From Azadirachta indica (taxonomy: Eukaryota > Streptophyta > Magnoliopsida > Sapindales > Meliaceae), in contig CM040448.1 of NCBI GenBank assembly GCA_022749755.1, positions 372,001 through 436,000 on the forward strand: DNA of 64,000 nucleotides, read 5' to 3'. Below, piece by piece: positions 13,656 to 26,607 of the stretch. Under the pieces are notes generated by a model. It did not search any database. It was not told where the DNA came from and saw nothing but the letters and a program-made list of their open reading frames with translations. Position 1 is the first letter of the stretch. Each line of letters starts with the position of its first letter. The position numbers were made by a program, and so were the translations under genes.

Positions 13656-16322
13656 ATGGGATTTTCCCAAGACACTTCTTGCACTAACACTAGAAACCCA
13701 CAACATAATGTCTTAAACACTGGGTTGTACTCTTCCTCTTTGGTTCCAGATCATTACTGTGACTATAAGCATTATAATGCGCTCAAGATGAAAACTTTGT
13801 TGAAAAAGATGATCTGGGATTTTGGTTTGTCTTGTTTTCTACCTGCTTACAGCAATGGAGATAACACCAACGATGAAAAGAGTAAAGCTAACAACTTGGA
13901 GCATAACAAGGCGTGGTTGCTTGCGGAGTCAGGTGGAGCTGAGTTGACCAGTGCTGATCCACAATCAGTACACTCTTCTTTCAGGTTCAGTTTCTGCTCT
14001 CAGGTTGAGCTTGAGTCCATGAACATGAACTCTTCTGCTTCTGCGACTGTGTTGATGGTGAATTTGGAAAATGGGTTGTGTGATGCTCGTGCTCAAGAGC
14101 TCAAATGGAGAAGGATTCAATCTCTGGAAAGGAGTATCTCTCCAGTGGCGAATTCCTTGATAAGGCTTAGCTATGGTGAAATTCTTGCAGCTACTCGTAA
14201 TTTTTCCAAAGGTAACTTTGCTTTTTATTTGAATTTTTTTGTTTCGGTTGATTTAGATTGTTTTCTTGTGATTGTAATTGATATTTTTGTGATGGGTAGG
14301 CAGAGTTTTGGGAAGAGGAGCTTTGAGCTTTGTCTTTAGGGGTAAAGTTGGGTTTTTGAGGACTTCAGTGGCGATTAAGAGATTAGACAAGGAAGATAAA
14401 GAGTCTTCTAAAGCATTTTGTAGAGAATTGATGATTGCTAGTTCTCTTCACCATCCAAATATTGTTCCTCTTGTGGGTTTCTGTATTGATCGAGAAGAGG
14501 GATTGTTCTTGGTGTACAAGTATGTCTCTGGCGGTAGCTTAGAGCGCCATTTGCATGGTATGTTGTTTTCTTGACCTTTTTTAATCTTAATTTTTAGAAA
14601 TTTAGTTATAAATCTGTATCATTTAGAGTGATTTGTGATGTCCCGTTTGCAGATAAGAAAAGAGGAGTAAAGGGTAGTTCAACACTACCTTGGTCTGTGA
14701 GGTATAAGGTCGCCCTTGGAATTGCAGAGTCAATAGCATATTTGCACAATGGAACTGAAAGATGTGTTGTTCATAGAGACATTAAGCCCTCAAACATTCT
14801 CCTTTCTTCCAAGAAAACACCAAAGGTAAGCAATTCTCTTTTATAATTCACACTCTATGTTTGGATGATCTCTGGAACAGATGTTATTCTTGACTTAGTC
14901 TATTTACACTAATCATATATTGTCGTTTAAATTGTGACAATGGTATCTGCAGTTATGTGATTTTGGATTAGCCACATGGACTTCTGCACCTTCAGTTCCT
15001 TTCCTCTGCAAAACCGTCAAAGGAACATTTGGGTATGCTTTTTAGAAAAACTTATCAGTCATTTTCTTTGATTTTTCACTGAAGAATGTTATTAGTTTTT
15101 TCCATTTACTGAAACTCAATTTGAATTTGCAGGTACTTGGCTCCTGAATATTTTCAACATGGAAAAGTATCCGATAAGACCGATGTTTATGCATTTGGAG
15201 TGGTCCTATTGGAACTGCTAACAGGACGAAAGCCGATTGAAGCAAGAAGACCATCGGGAGAAGAGAACTTGGTCCTGTGGGTAGGTTAATTTACTAAATT
15301 CTTGAACAATCCATTATTTGCATGGTGTTAATGATAATCGAATTATGGTCCTCCTATTAACTTACTCTAAACAAAAAACAGGTGGCAATATTGCCTTGAT
15401 GTTGACAGTAACCAATATGCATAAATGACATATTAATGATACTACTTTGTCAATGGACAGTGTCTGTAATGGTGTAAATGCTACAATTTTTTGTTAATCA
15501 TCGGATACTGTGAGTAGAGTAAAATGAAAGGAAAATGAAAGCGACCTTTCAGATGACTTTCACCAAATATGGAAAACGAAAGCATCTATAGTATATGTTA
15601 GCATCTGTACAAAGAACTTGGAGTTTATTGGACTGTGTGGAAGAATTTAATAGTGCAAATTTTTTGAAATTTCGGATTTTTCTTGTCACTGTCAGCCCTA
15701 TTTGGCATCATTAACTTGAGCCTTCGACTTCTTCCCTTGAAGCATGCAATTTTTGAAGGACTTTTTTCATTGTTAATTTCGTTGTTACAACATTTAACTT
15801 CACATACTCAAAAGACCAATGAAATGATTACCTTGATTTGTAACAGTGATCAATTTAATACATTTATGAACACAGAACTTAAGGTAGTTGTTAGCGTTCA
15901 ATATGAATTGTTGGCTTAACACCAACATATTCTCAGACCTAAAAAACCAATTATGGACTCTCCATTTGTTTTTTCAGGCAAAACCCCTTTTGCATAAAGG
16001 AATGGCAGCTGTTGAAGAGTTGCTGGATCCACGGCTCAAATGCACTTTGAGAAATTCGACTCAAATAGCCCGGATGATTCAAGCTGCATCTGCCTGCATA
16101 AGCAGTGAAGAATCTCGAAGGCCGGGTATCGACGAAATCATTGCTATACTTAGAGGTGAAGAAGATTTAATCTACCCTAGTAGGAAAAAGCACAATTTTT
16201 CCGGAATCATTGATTGTTATCCTCAGTTACAGCAGACAAAAAGTGAGATGAAGAGTCACTTAGCTCTAGCAATGCTAGGAGTTTCAGAGTTTGAAGATGA
16301 TGACCATTTTTATTGTCGGTGA
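13656..16322 (+). CDS. Receptor-like cytoplasmic Ser/Thr protein kinase (RLCK), six exons
   Basis: Exons by splice site and phase: 13656-14211, 14300-14557, 14653-14825, 14953-15032, 15133-15280 and 15978-16322, giving 519 aa. All introns are GT-AG and every junction keeps frame. Residues 1-160 are a divergent N-terminal region with no clear signal peptide or membrane span, so this is a soluble kinase. The kinase domain follows: glycine loop [16 protein letters not shown] lysine near 212, HRDIKPSN (catalytic Asp near 314), DFG near 332, and GTFGYLAPEY activation segment. All catalytic residues are present, and the Arg before the catalytic Asp makes it an RD kinase. The ATRNFS motif before the kinase domain is typical of plant RLK/RLCK families (PERK- or RLCK-like), which relay signals from membrane receptors; the substrate is unknown. 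At the acceptor of exon 2, AG at 14298-14299 is chosen because the nearby AG at 14302-14303 breaks the frame. The C-terminal tail is acidic. The leader is CT-rich. Confidence 0.9.
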
Positions 16323-17625
16323 AACATAATATATTGAACTATCTAATTCTTTTCATACCGATCTGATTGTGTTTGCTTGCTTGGAAGAAGTGCTAGACCA
16401 TTAGAACAGGAAGAAGTGTTTAAAACTTGTACAGAGATAAAGGAGTCTGATGATAATTTGTGTGTACATAGTTTCCAATTTACCTGTCCCAGTGCTCTGG
16501 GAAAAGTGTAATGGTTTTCATTTGTAGAGCTTCATTTTCATTAAGATTGCTGAACAGACTTTAACACTATTTCGGAGTTGTATATTTTCATTTGCTGTTG
16601 ATAGAAAACTGTTTGTTTTAGTTCAAGTTGGTGTTTGCGAAGTTCTAGTTATAAATAGGATTTTCTCTTGTTCTAAAATTTAGTCGAACATAATTACTTT
16701 GACCCGTGTTTATTATTACTACTATGTTTATTTATTTTGTTAACAATTAATAATAAGAATATAAACATTTATTTATTCAAGTAAAAGTTCACATCAAAAG
16801 GTGGTTCCTCTTAAGTTTTTTTTTTATTATTAATAATTATGTCGTATTAGTATAAAACAAGAATTTTCTTATAAATTTATAGTTAATTTAGAGATCAAGG
16901 TTGTTATTGACGGTCAGTAAAGACAAATTTAAAAAGAGAAAAGGTGGGATTAAATTTATTTTATAAAATTTGACTGCGCAGCAATTAATTTCATTTAGAG
17001 GCTGGTTTCAATAGACTCAATTAAATTCAGTATTTTTAATTGCCTAGTTAAACAAGTCTAGATATAGATCCTAATAGACCTCTTGCTTATAAATATTTAA
17101 GTTCAAATCATCTACAGGACGCATTTTTTGACTCCTTATTCTATTTAAAAAGACATTTGTTGAAGTCATAATTTGGGGCTATGCTTACCCATGAGCTGTG
17201 ACAAAAAATTGGAATTAGAGGTCAAATTTGAGAAACCAAAAATGCAAATAATATTAGTCTTAACTCGAAAGTCTGACAATCAAATCATAATAATCACACA
17301 CAAAGTTATATTACCTTGTTAATTTATCGCTTCAGCTCTATTTACAAACATTGAATAATTATGCTTAATAAGATAAATGATGTGCAGATATACATATTTA
17401 TCCAAATTTGGTTATATATTTTATTATATAGATAGAAAACATTAGAAGGCAAGGACCAAAAATTGAACTATGATAGAGGGTTCTATTCAAGCCATTTTTG
17501 GTATTAAACACATGAAAGAATATTGCAGCTCTTGAGACAAAGTTAAAAGGGCAAAAAGCTTAAACAAAATAAGAATGAATGAATGAATGAATTAATGCAT
17601 AGCCATAGATAGAGGAAATTATGAA
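16323..17625. other. Intergenic between kinase and polcalcin genes
   Basis: The first part probably holds the kinase 3' UTR, and the last part the 3' UTR of the minus-strand polcalcin gene, so the two genes converge here. A GAAT tetranucleotide run sits at about 17575-17592. No other feature was seen. Confidence 0.55.
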
Positions 17626-17880
17626 TCAAAAGACTTTAGCAACATCTTTAATTAGGCCACGGTTTGCGAGAGCAAAGACTGTGAACTCCTCATACGATAT
17701 GACTCCATCACCGTCAGTATCAATTTCAGCCATCATATTCTTCACTTCATCGTCAGAGACTGAGCCTAGCTTCTTCAGGCAGTCAGCTAGCTCTGTTGCA
17801 GAGATTTTGCCGTCCCCGTTCAGGTCAAACTGCTTGAAAACGCGCTCGCGGTCAGCCTTCGCCTGTTCTTCATCAGCCAT
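17626..17880 (-). CDS. Polcalcin-like two-EF-hand calcium-binding protein
   Basis: Single-exon gene of 84 aa, the normal length of polcalcins, which are small pollen calcium-binding proteins and known cross-reactive allergens. Two EF-hand loops are intact: DLNGDGKISATE (residues about 19-30) and DTDGDGVISYEE (about 54-65), each with acidic ligands at positions 1, 3, 5 and 12. The C-terminal segment FALANRGLIKDVAKVF matches the family's helical tail. There is no signal peptide, so it is cytosolic. The start is the only ATG in frame before the first EF-hand. Calcium binding is expected to expose a hydrophobic surface and bind targets; expression is probably in pollen, by family analogy only. 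The neighbouring genes are unrelated. Confidence 0.92.
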   Translation of the reverse strand: MADEEQAKADRERVFKQFDLNGDGKISATELADCLKKLGSVSDDEVKNMMAEIDTDGDGVISYEEFTVFALANRGLIKDVAKVF

Positions 17881-18337
17881 TGTTTCTGAGTGATATCTTA
17901 TTTTGATTTGTAACTGATCTCAGGTTTGTAAAACATATACTGTTTGTCACCTTCAGGGAATGGGCTGTTAATAACGACAGTCTTTGAATTCGGAAGAAAT
18001 GAGGGGTTCAGCTTTACTTACGGATCACCTGAAGAATAATGTAATTCAAAGTGTTTTACCGAGACTACAGGGGGATTAATTGAGCAACCAGAATATTCAC
18101 TGGATGACAAGTGGAAACATACAATTTACTGACACATTACAGGTAAATATTGTTGTTTCTCTCAGTTAAGAAATGGAAGTACGTACAGAAAATAGTGAAA
18201 GCAAAGTAACAATTTTGGATAATAAATATATTATGATAAATTCATATAATTATTGAAATAAATTATTTCCTGTAAACTTGCTGGGAAATCATGTTGGTAC
18301 GTAAGTAGTTGTACAGAAATTTGGACCAAAAAATAAT
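17881..18337. other. Spacer between polcalcin 5' end and fructokinase 3' end
   Basis: About 450 bp holding the promoter and 5' UTR of the minus-strand polcalcin gene and the 3' UTR of the minus-strand fructokinase gene. No confident TATA box or other site could be assigned. Confidence 0.5.
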
Positions 18338-21300
18338 TTATGATACAGACTGATGGATGGCATCTAGGACAGCTTCTCTTGTTGGCAAAGCTGGAATTGC
18401 TCCTCTCTCGATGACAGTCAGTGCACCACAGGCATTAGCAAACCTGAGAGCATCTCTCAGCTCGTCTTCTTTCTGCAAATATCAAATGCATATAAGCATT
18501 AATTAATACTAGCTCTCTCTTGATGTTCGATGTAAATGAAATTCAACCATGCAAATTGAATGATAAAATTTTAATCGGATTCAGAAATTACACTGAAAAG
18601 GAAACTTTTATGGGGAACTTTGCAAAAATATTTGGTACAAGGGTTCTATGTATGTTGAACTTGAGCAGCAAGTAATCCAACATATAAACTAAGAAGAAAA
18701 TCCAGCAAACTTCACATAAATGGGATTAGAAATGACATATACAGCAGTTAGCAATCAAGCAAATTTGGTTATCCAGAATCTTTTCACAAACTCGAAGTCT
18801 TTATGACAAAAACAATTACTTGGACTTCCTCATGACTCAATTTACAGATATTGCAAACCAGCTTAAACATGAAAACAGTTGTACCTTGATATATCTGAAT
18901 TAAACGGTCTGAAAATAGACCAACTAAACCATTAAACAAAAAGAACTGGTTCTAAGATCAAAAAGTTAATAAATCATCAACTAACATCATGAAGTTCAAT
19001 TTTTATCTCTGGGTCTCGCCAATAATTAATGGTACTTGAATTCATACTATGTCAGGAGTCTCACTAATAATTTTTTGATCGGTTCAGACTCGTCAGATAT
19101 CTACAGCTATGTAATGCATAGTCACATAATTTTTAATGCATTAAAAGTCAATTTTTGTTAAACTTTTCAATGACATGACTCTCCCAGTCTTGGATCAATT
19201 AGAAATTTGGCAAATGAGAAGAGCAGGTGGAGAATGACTACAAAAATAATCATATTCCCAGAACCAAATAACCTCCTCATACATATACATATATATATAC
19301 ACACACACAAGGATCAAGAGTCCTAATATTTTACACAGTTTTTACATCATCTATGTACTATTAATTATGTCGAAATTGTATCTCGCGTGTGCATTAATTA
19401 TGTTATAACAATTATATGTATTAGATTTAGTTTCTATCAGTGAGAGTGTATAGATCTAACTGTTAAAAATTGTTGATGAAAGAAATTATGTAAAATTAAG
19501 GAGCTATTATCGATCTATCTATCAATCTAAATATATATATGTGTGTGTGTGTGTGTGTTCCCAACGATTCAAATTCAGAACTCTCATCACAAGACAATCT
19601 TCATCAAACTAGATACTTATGGCCAGCCCATCGTTAAATCTGATGTGGCAACTATTATCATATTAGACAATCTTCACTAATAAATTTTTGCTCTTTCCAG
19701 ACTCGTTTGATATCTACAATAACACATGGTCACATCATTTTTAATGCATTAAAAGTCAACTTTTGTTAAATTTTACAATGACACGGCTCTCGTATCCTCA
19801 GATCAACTGGAAATTTGACAAATGTGGAAGTAAATGAAAAATGAATACAAAAATAATCATTTTCCCTGAACCAAATAAGGGAGAATGCCCATTACTCCCC
19901 CTATTTTTTCAGCTAATACCCCATTACTTTCTTATATTTTTTGTAATATTCCTTCACCCCCTTGAATTCTGATTTTGCCCTTTAGTATTTTTAATATTTT
20001 CGATTTTATCATTTGTAAATCAATTGAACTGAAGGACCAAATTGACCAAAAAAAAGAATTAGAGGGTGATGGGATATTAGAGAAAATACAGGAGATAATG
20101 GGGTATTAACAAAAAAAACTGAGGGATAATGGGCATTCCCCCACCAAACAACCTCCTACTATAAATTCCCAATCTTTTGTATTATTACATAATATATATA
20201 GAATGATCAAAGAGCCCGAACTTTTACTTAACTTTTTAATTCATTTATATATACCAATGGATTATTTTGCTTTGAATAGTTAAAATTATATCTTACATGT
20301 GTATTAATTACATGAATTAGATTTATTTCAAACATTGAAACTTTATAGATCTAATGGTTAAAAATTGCTGAAAGAAACTATGTAAAGTTAGGAGCTACTA
20401 ATCTTTCTGTGCATATGTGTGTGTACATATATATTCCCAACAATTCAAATTCAGAACTCTCATCAGCAATAAACAGGACTAGACAATCTTCATCAAACTA
20501 GCTACTTAGGGCTGGACCATCATTAAATCTGAAGTAGCAACCTATTATCCCATAAGAAAATATAGCTAGTCACAAGCTCAAGCACTTTCCTAACAGCAAG
20601 GGCAAGAACCACACCACAATTCTTATTGCAATAGACAATAGAACCTCGGTGATCACTAGATCACCAGCAAAAGGACTGATCTAAATAACATATGGATTGG
20701 GCAATAGCTCGTAGAATGAAAACAACAACAGCAAGGGTTATGTCATTGATTTCCAGAAAAGCCAAGGCCCTAGGGATGTATGTATGTGATTGCATCATAC
20801 AACTGAACTAAAAAGAGATCAAAAGGAAAAGAGAGAAAGCAAGAAGCTATATTATGCGAAAGAAACTGGGAAGTACCTCAAGCAAGGAGAGATCAGTAGA
20901 TAGCTGTGATAGTATTCCAGCAACAAAAGCGTCCCCAGCACCAGTGGTGTCAACAGCAGTTACCTTTAGACCCTTGACTCTCCCACTGAAATCCTGGAAA
21001 AACATAATAAAGCAAATTTTGGATTCCTAATTATCAGAAAACTATTATTATCATGCCTGTGATAGAACATTGGCTCAACAGTTGAAATAATTATGGATTC
21101 TGAGATCACCAAATTAAAAGACCATATTATGCAAATTATGGTACATTCTACAGGAGATGCATAAGCTAAATTTTAAAATTGGATTGATTTGCTTTAATAA
21201 ATAACCAACTTTTAGAGTAGCTTAGAAGGATCCCATAAATTATTTTGAAGGAGAGAAGACGATGTCGATATGTTAGTTGATACTAGAGTTGATTGCAAAA

Positions 21301-24300
21301 TTTTTTATGTTCTTAATTCCCTCCTATCAAATATGATAAACAATTCATAGATCAATTGTCCAACAACCAAGAATATATTAAGGTGTGGAGATATGATTTC
21401 TTTTCCTGAAAGAAATTCAAGAAACTTCCTCGTTATGTATTTCCAAAAACAATTGATAATCCCGCTGGTAAATCTTGTTAAAGTAATTTCCTACTTAAGA
21501 GGTAATTTTGGTAAACTATTAGCTATTAACTTTCTAATCTACTTATGACACTATTACACGCACAGATCTCCCCAAGTTCAGAAAATTGAAAAAGAGAATA
21601 TCTTGAGGACTTACCTTGGTGTAATACCTGCAGCCATCTGGACCTTCAGTCACAAGTAGCAATTTAAGATTGGGATGAAATAATTTACGAACAACTGCAT
21701 CGTCATATGGATCTTCTCCTTTGGTTAGAAAAGAAATCTCTTCTTCACTTGTCTGAAAATTCATTAATTGTAGTAATGAGATACAATAATTTTCTTTGTT
21801 CTTCGTCATTGTTCCAGAAAATGGTATAAAGAAAGCTTCTAAAAAGCGTTCATACCTTGATAATATCAGCAATCTCCCAAATGCTGAGTATCCCTTCCCT
21901 TGCTTTCTCTGCTGAGGGCCACAGGGGAAGCCTAAGGTTTGGGTCATAGGATAGAACCACACCAGCATCCTTTGCAGCTTTTGCTGCAGCAATGTGTGCC
22001 GACTTGCATGGTTCTGTAATTAGACTTATAGAACCATAATGAAAAATTTTAGCCTGCCGCGCAAGAGGTGAAAACAATTAAATCAAATATTAGATTAAAA
22101 TTATTGCAAAGTTAGATAAAGAATCAAAAGGAAAACCATAAAAATTAATCTATGATTCAGACACCAAAACAGGTGTCAACGCAAGGCAAGGATAAGTGAA
22201 CTCTAAAAAGGCACCCTCTAAAGATATGAACTAAAATGCCAACATAAGTGATCAAAGTATTGTTTGAAATAAGTGTATGCTTGTAGGTCTAACATTACAA
22301 CAAGTTTTGAATTGAAGTCCTTGTTGCCTGCTGCAGACCATGAGACAATAAATAATATTTAAACCAAAGTTTAACCCATTATTAATAAACTTAATGATAG
22401 AATTATCTGTTTCTGTATCTCTTTCTTTACAATATATTAGTTGTCTTATTTGTTTCTTTTACTGTTGATCATTACATTTTTTCTGACTTAGTTGAGACAT
22501 TTCAGAGTGCTTGAATACCTTTCTAATTAAATTAAAATCAAGTTCAGCTTCTTGAAGCAACATGTCAGCACTAGGATTACGATAAAACATGAACTCGCGT
22601 TCCCCATCACTCCTTAGTGTAACAAATGCTAAAGCAGTACGTGCTCCAGGATCAAAGCGCATCCCATCACTATTCACATTGTTCTCCTTCAATATATCAG
22701 CAAGCATGTAGCCAAATTCATCTTCGCCAACCTGAGAACATATTGGAAAACATTAATCTGAGGGAACATACACACTGCACAGAGATGTGTAGACAGCAGG
22801 ATCTTCATCTTGGACATTTGAGAAGTGGATTCTTTTCTTCTTGTGCGAAGCAGCCCCAAATTGATCAATTTTATGCTTATATAGAAATGAGATGATATAA
22901 ACATTACATTGGATTTTTAAACTTAACAGACTAATCAACTTTTGGCTAGTCAAGCTGCTGAATGTAACAAGACCATTAACAGTGTATGGATTAGAAATCC
23001 TGGCCAAGTGACTCAAGGTGCTGGGAACAGTAAGCTGCCCTTCATTCACTTCTGAGATTTAAAGGCAGACTCTTAACTCATCTGTTACGATGATGATTAG
23101 ACAGGTAAATCTATGCATACAACTAATTTTACATTTCTACAGGGACAAGTCATAAATCTAGAGAAACTCTTCAAATTAGCTCTGCATCCTAGAAGGGATT
23201 TAATCATATAAATAATTGTAATGAATAATGGTTTAGTAATACAGTAATTAATTAATGACAAAAATCATGTGATCAAACTGAAGCATCATTGGGTTGAAAG
23301 GATGAAACTATGTTGTCTCCACTTTGACTTGGGGGATACAACTAATAGAATATGTCTCCATACTTCGAAACTGAAAGTGAATTTGCTATTTGAGCTTATA
23401 TGTGATAGCTGTGGGTTGAATATAGCGTCATTATCCACCAAATGTATCCGGTAACAGAGAAATTAATATTCATTGTATCCTCAAGAGTCAAGCGTCTTTT
23501 AGAATAGTATTGATGCCAAAAATTTGGTATGGACCATGGGGGACCAATCTTATTGCTCGGTTGGCTAGTAAGCTGAGTTCACCAACCTGAAACTTAGAAG
23601 CAAAGCACCAAGAACCCTAATGCTTATTCCCCAACTTCAACTGCCTAAACACTAAAGAACAGTTTGTCAACGTGGTAGCAAACGATAACTCACCATTGCT
23701 CCAATTGGCTTTTCTTGGCTTTTTTAAGATAACTCTACTAACTTGAGCCTTGAAGGATTATCAGCAGCCAGGTTACTGAGTGCTCTTTGGTGTTCATGCA
23801 ATCAGAGTTATGAAAGATGTGTTAGGGCTCCTGGTTCTTTGCTTTTGAATACTCGGTGAAGTAGCCTACTAGCTGATTGAGCTTGGAAGTTGGTCCCCAT
23901 AATAGTGTTGCTCCAAACCCAAATTTTTGGCTTCAACAAATAGTTATTCTTAGGTTTGAAGTTGCCGAACAAAGTAGTCAGCAGCATAAAGCAAGTAAGA
24001 GGAAGTAAGAGGAAAAAAAGAAAAGGAAATAAAATAATGATGGACCAAATTGTTAGAGGCAGTTAAATTTAAGAAATGATGATATAAAATCAACAAGTTT
24101 AATTAACTCGATGAAATTGTACTACTATTCCAGACAGCCCTATCAAGTTTAAGCATTACAAGGGAATGCCCAAAGAGGGCATAGTGGGGTTAATTAGTAG
24201 AGAATGGGGCATATGATTAATGATAAGATAACCGTGTGCAGAGCAAGACAGTATATGATCCAAAATCCCGTTGACTCAATTTAAGTATTGAGGTTGGATG

Positions 24301-26607
24301 ACAAAGAACCTCTAATTGATAGAAACCTTACAACCAGGTTCAGCACCCTATGCAAGATCGTGGTATCGGCTGTAACTCCAATACTTTTTTGTTGAAATAA
24401 GTCATAAACAGGAGACTTAAATGCGGAATCATTTGATCCAGAAAGAATTTACTCATAATAAATTCTGATTTGATCCCGGTATCTCTGACGTTCATTTCAC
24501 TAACTATTTGCCTATTAGTTTTACCTTTTCAAAACTAGAATAGCTATACAGAATACTGAAATATAATCTCGGCTGGCGAGTGTAAATTAGGTACAGATGG
24601 CAGGCAAAAAAAATAAAGCTGATAATTCCAGCTAGGCTTGAATACTTAAGAAATATATAAAGAGGAAACAAGCCACTTAGCAAATACATTAAATTTACCA
24701 TCAATTGAAGAAATATGATATAATACTGTACCTTCCCAATAAAAGCTGATGAGCCACCAAGGCGAGCTATGCCAACGGCTACATTAGCAGGTGCACCGCC
24801 TGGAGCTTTTTTGAAAGCTGGTGCCTCAGCCAATGAAAGTCCACTGGTAGTTGGAACAAAATCAATCAGCATTTCCCCAAAACAAACCACAAGGGGAGAT
24901 TCCTTTGTTTCAGGTAACCCATCACCTGGAAGTGCTTTGACTGGAATGTATAAAGGTAAACAAGTAAATATCAGCATTATGTAAGTAAAATTGTAGGCAG
25001 ATCTGGAGATCACTCTAAAATCCATGATTCTTGGAGAACATGCTATGTTCAACCACTAAGCCAATATATTCCAAACCAACGGCAAAATAAACAGCCCATA
25101 TGCTGATTTCTTATAGTTATAGCAAGAATCATACAATTGGAAGGAATAAATTCCATATTTCACTTCTTAATATATAAAAATATCTCACGGCATAAATTAT
25201 ACTTTCAATCTATCATAAAGTCACAGACACCACAACTGGATACTAACTTCACACACAAACTTTAATGACTTTCACGGCAGTCAAAGAGAAGCTGAGAACT
25301 AATATTATAATCACAATATCTTCTGTTTGGTGTTATTATTCTTCCTACAAGACAACTCTGATGTATTCAACTATATAAGAAAGTGAAGCAGGAAAAATTA
25401 ATACTGATACCAGAAGCACGCCACTGCCATCTATATCCCTGAACCTGTGATAACCCAAAATTTTCATTATCCATCATATCTGACTTCCAAGTCCACTACA
25501 ACATTTTATGAAACTTTGATGTCAATGGAACCTTGATAAGCCTGCAAAGGCTTCATGATGTAAATATAGCACTCCAAAATGGATTCCTCTTGCTAAGTAT
25601 GCCTCTGCCTGAGCTGCTCTTTTGTAGAAACTTCTGTTTGAGTGTGTTGGGATCATTTGGAATAATTTGCAAACAATTTTTAACTCTTGAGATTCTAAGT
25701 CTATTTGTCATTAGTTGTGGAATATGAAATCTCTTAAGTATTAGCCATCCAGCCTTGTGCAGAGTAATATGCATATAGATCTGTGGAGGATAGGTAAATA
25801 TAAGCATGTGCACTAGCTACTGATATTACTTCTTTCATTACTTGCATTTAGTATTGTCCATGCATTCATTATCCTATGCTTCATTGATCTTAGTTCTCCT
25901 TACTATCAATAATGCACACTTGCTTCATCCTCCAAATTCTCCCATTCTCTACTTCAAAAAATTTTATATCTTTTCCTATTCTTCTGCTTTATATCATCCT
26001 GCTTACAAGTTGATGGAACATAGATTGATCATTTACTTTCTTCACATTCTTTTCTTTTTCCCTTTTAAAGGCATATGATATTCCATTTATGCTGAATTAC
26101 ATTGACCTGACGGTTTACAGATTGTGCACTTCTCATACCTCACGTGAAGCTGCATTTACTTTGAAATACCAGTAAAAGATTGAAGAGAATAAAAACCTAA
26201 AAAGTGTGAGACAGACAACCATGATCACGTACAATCATAGTCCTGTCATGTGCAGTGCAGTGTTCATAAATATCATAAAGCAGGGGCATCCAATGCAAAA
26301 ACCTGCTAAAAGGATGAATCTTTTAGATTCCTTATGAAATTTTATCAACTAGTTATAGTTCTCACATGTATTTATTTCAGCATACAAAACAGAGAAAGCA
26401 AATTGGAGCAAATCAGCAAGCACAACAAGCTATAAAGCTTCATACACAAAATTCGAAAAAAATAAAATACCCACCTCGAACATTCAATCGAGGAACCGAA
26501 GAAGGAAGCATGGATGCTCTGACTGTTGGGTGACTGAACTTAACTGAAGAGTGAGAGTAAGAATAAACACTACCGGTGAAGCAAAATGCAGTTGAATGAA
26601 GAGCCAT
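18338..26607 (-). CDS. FRK3: Fructokinase, plastid-targeted (PfkB family), seven exons
   Basis: Exons on the minus strand: 26607-26475, 24940-24732, 22731-22519, 22053-21856, 21752-21615, 20993-20877 and 18472-18338. All introns are GT-AG, lengths sum to 1143 nt, and the product is 380 aa with no break in frame. Residues 1-44 are Ser-rich with few acidic residues, like a chloroplast transit peptide. PfkB signature 1 ([16 protein letters not shown]) is at 92-107 and signature 2 ([12 protein letters not shown]) at 312-323, with the catalytic base Asp318 and the GAGD anion hole intact. The enzyme transfers phosphate from ATP to fructose, giving fructose-6-phosphate in the stroma for starch and plastid sugar metabolism. 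It most resembles the plastid fructokinase class of Arabidopsis (FRK3, also called probable fructokinase-6); the symbol rests on the transit peptide and family resemblance only. Intron 6 (2.4 kb) carries a transposon-rich tandem duplication described separately. Confidence 0.93.
19312..19513. mobile_element. Short inverted-repeat element (MITE-like), copy 1
   Basis: The outer ends form imperfect inverted repeats: left GATCAAGAGTCCTAATATTT, right (reverse complement) GATCGATAATAGCTCCTTAA, then TTTTACACAGTTTTTAC against TTTTACATAATTTCTTTC. It contains no coding frame. The related stretch at 20205-20405 has the same layout, so the element was present before the surrounding duplication. Confidence 0.6.
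19531..19559. repeat. (AT)n(GT)n microsatellite
   Basis: Alternating AT then GT dinucleotides inside fructokinase intron 6; the matching place in the second duplication copy (near 20410-20435) has a shorter interrupted version. Confidence 0.8.
19879..20142. mobile_element. 264-bp MITE with 9-bp target duplication
   Basis: Terminal inverted repeats: left GGGAGAATGCCCATTACTCC, right (reverse complement) GGGGGAATGCCCATTATCCC. It is flanked by ACCAAATAA (19870-19878) and ACCAAACAA (20143-20151), a 9-bp direct repeat with one mismatch. The paralogous duplication copy near 19261 reads AGAACCAAATAACCTCC without the element, so it preserves the empty site. A 9-bp duplication is typical of Mutator-type transposases. 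The element has no coding capacity. Confidence 0.85.
20205..20405. mobile_element. Short inverted-repeat element (MITE-like), copy 2
   Basis: Duplicate of the element at 19312-19513: left end GATCAAAGAGCCCGAACTTT, right end AACTATGTAAAGTTAGGAGC. The interior TAGATCTAATGGTTAAAAAT corresponds to TAGATCTAACTGTTAAAAAT in copy 1. It has no coding capacity. Confidence 0.55.

Larger units (their letters stand above)
19058..20550. repeat. Diverged tandem duplication inside fructokinase intron 6
   Basis: Two direct copies can be aligned by eye: about 19058-19660 and about 19668-20550. Shared blocks include TTTTTAATGCATTAAAAGTC (near 19130 and 19738), ACAAAAATAATCAT before a CCTGAACCAAATAA / CCAGAACCAAATAA block, and TTCAAATTCAGAACTCTCAT followed by GACAATCTTCATCAAACTAG. 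The second copy is longer because of a MITE inserted at 19879. Divergence between copies indicates that the duplication is not recent. It lies wholly inside an intron and does not touch coding sequence. Confidence 0.8.

Noticed and set aside
17621..17893. 90-codon plus-strand frame opposite the polcalcin gene
   Set aside because: Antisense shadow of the EF-hand gene, which has clear functional motifs on the minus strand.
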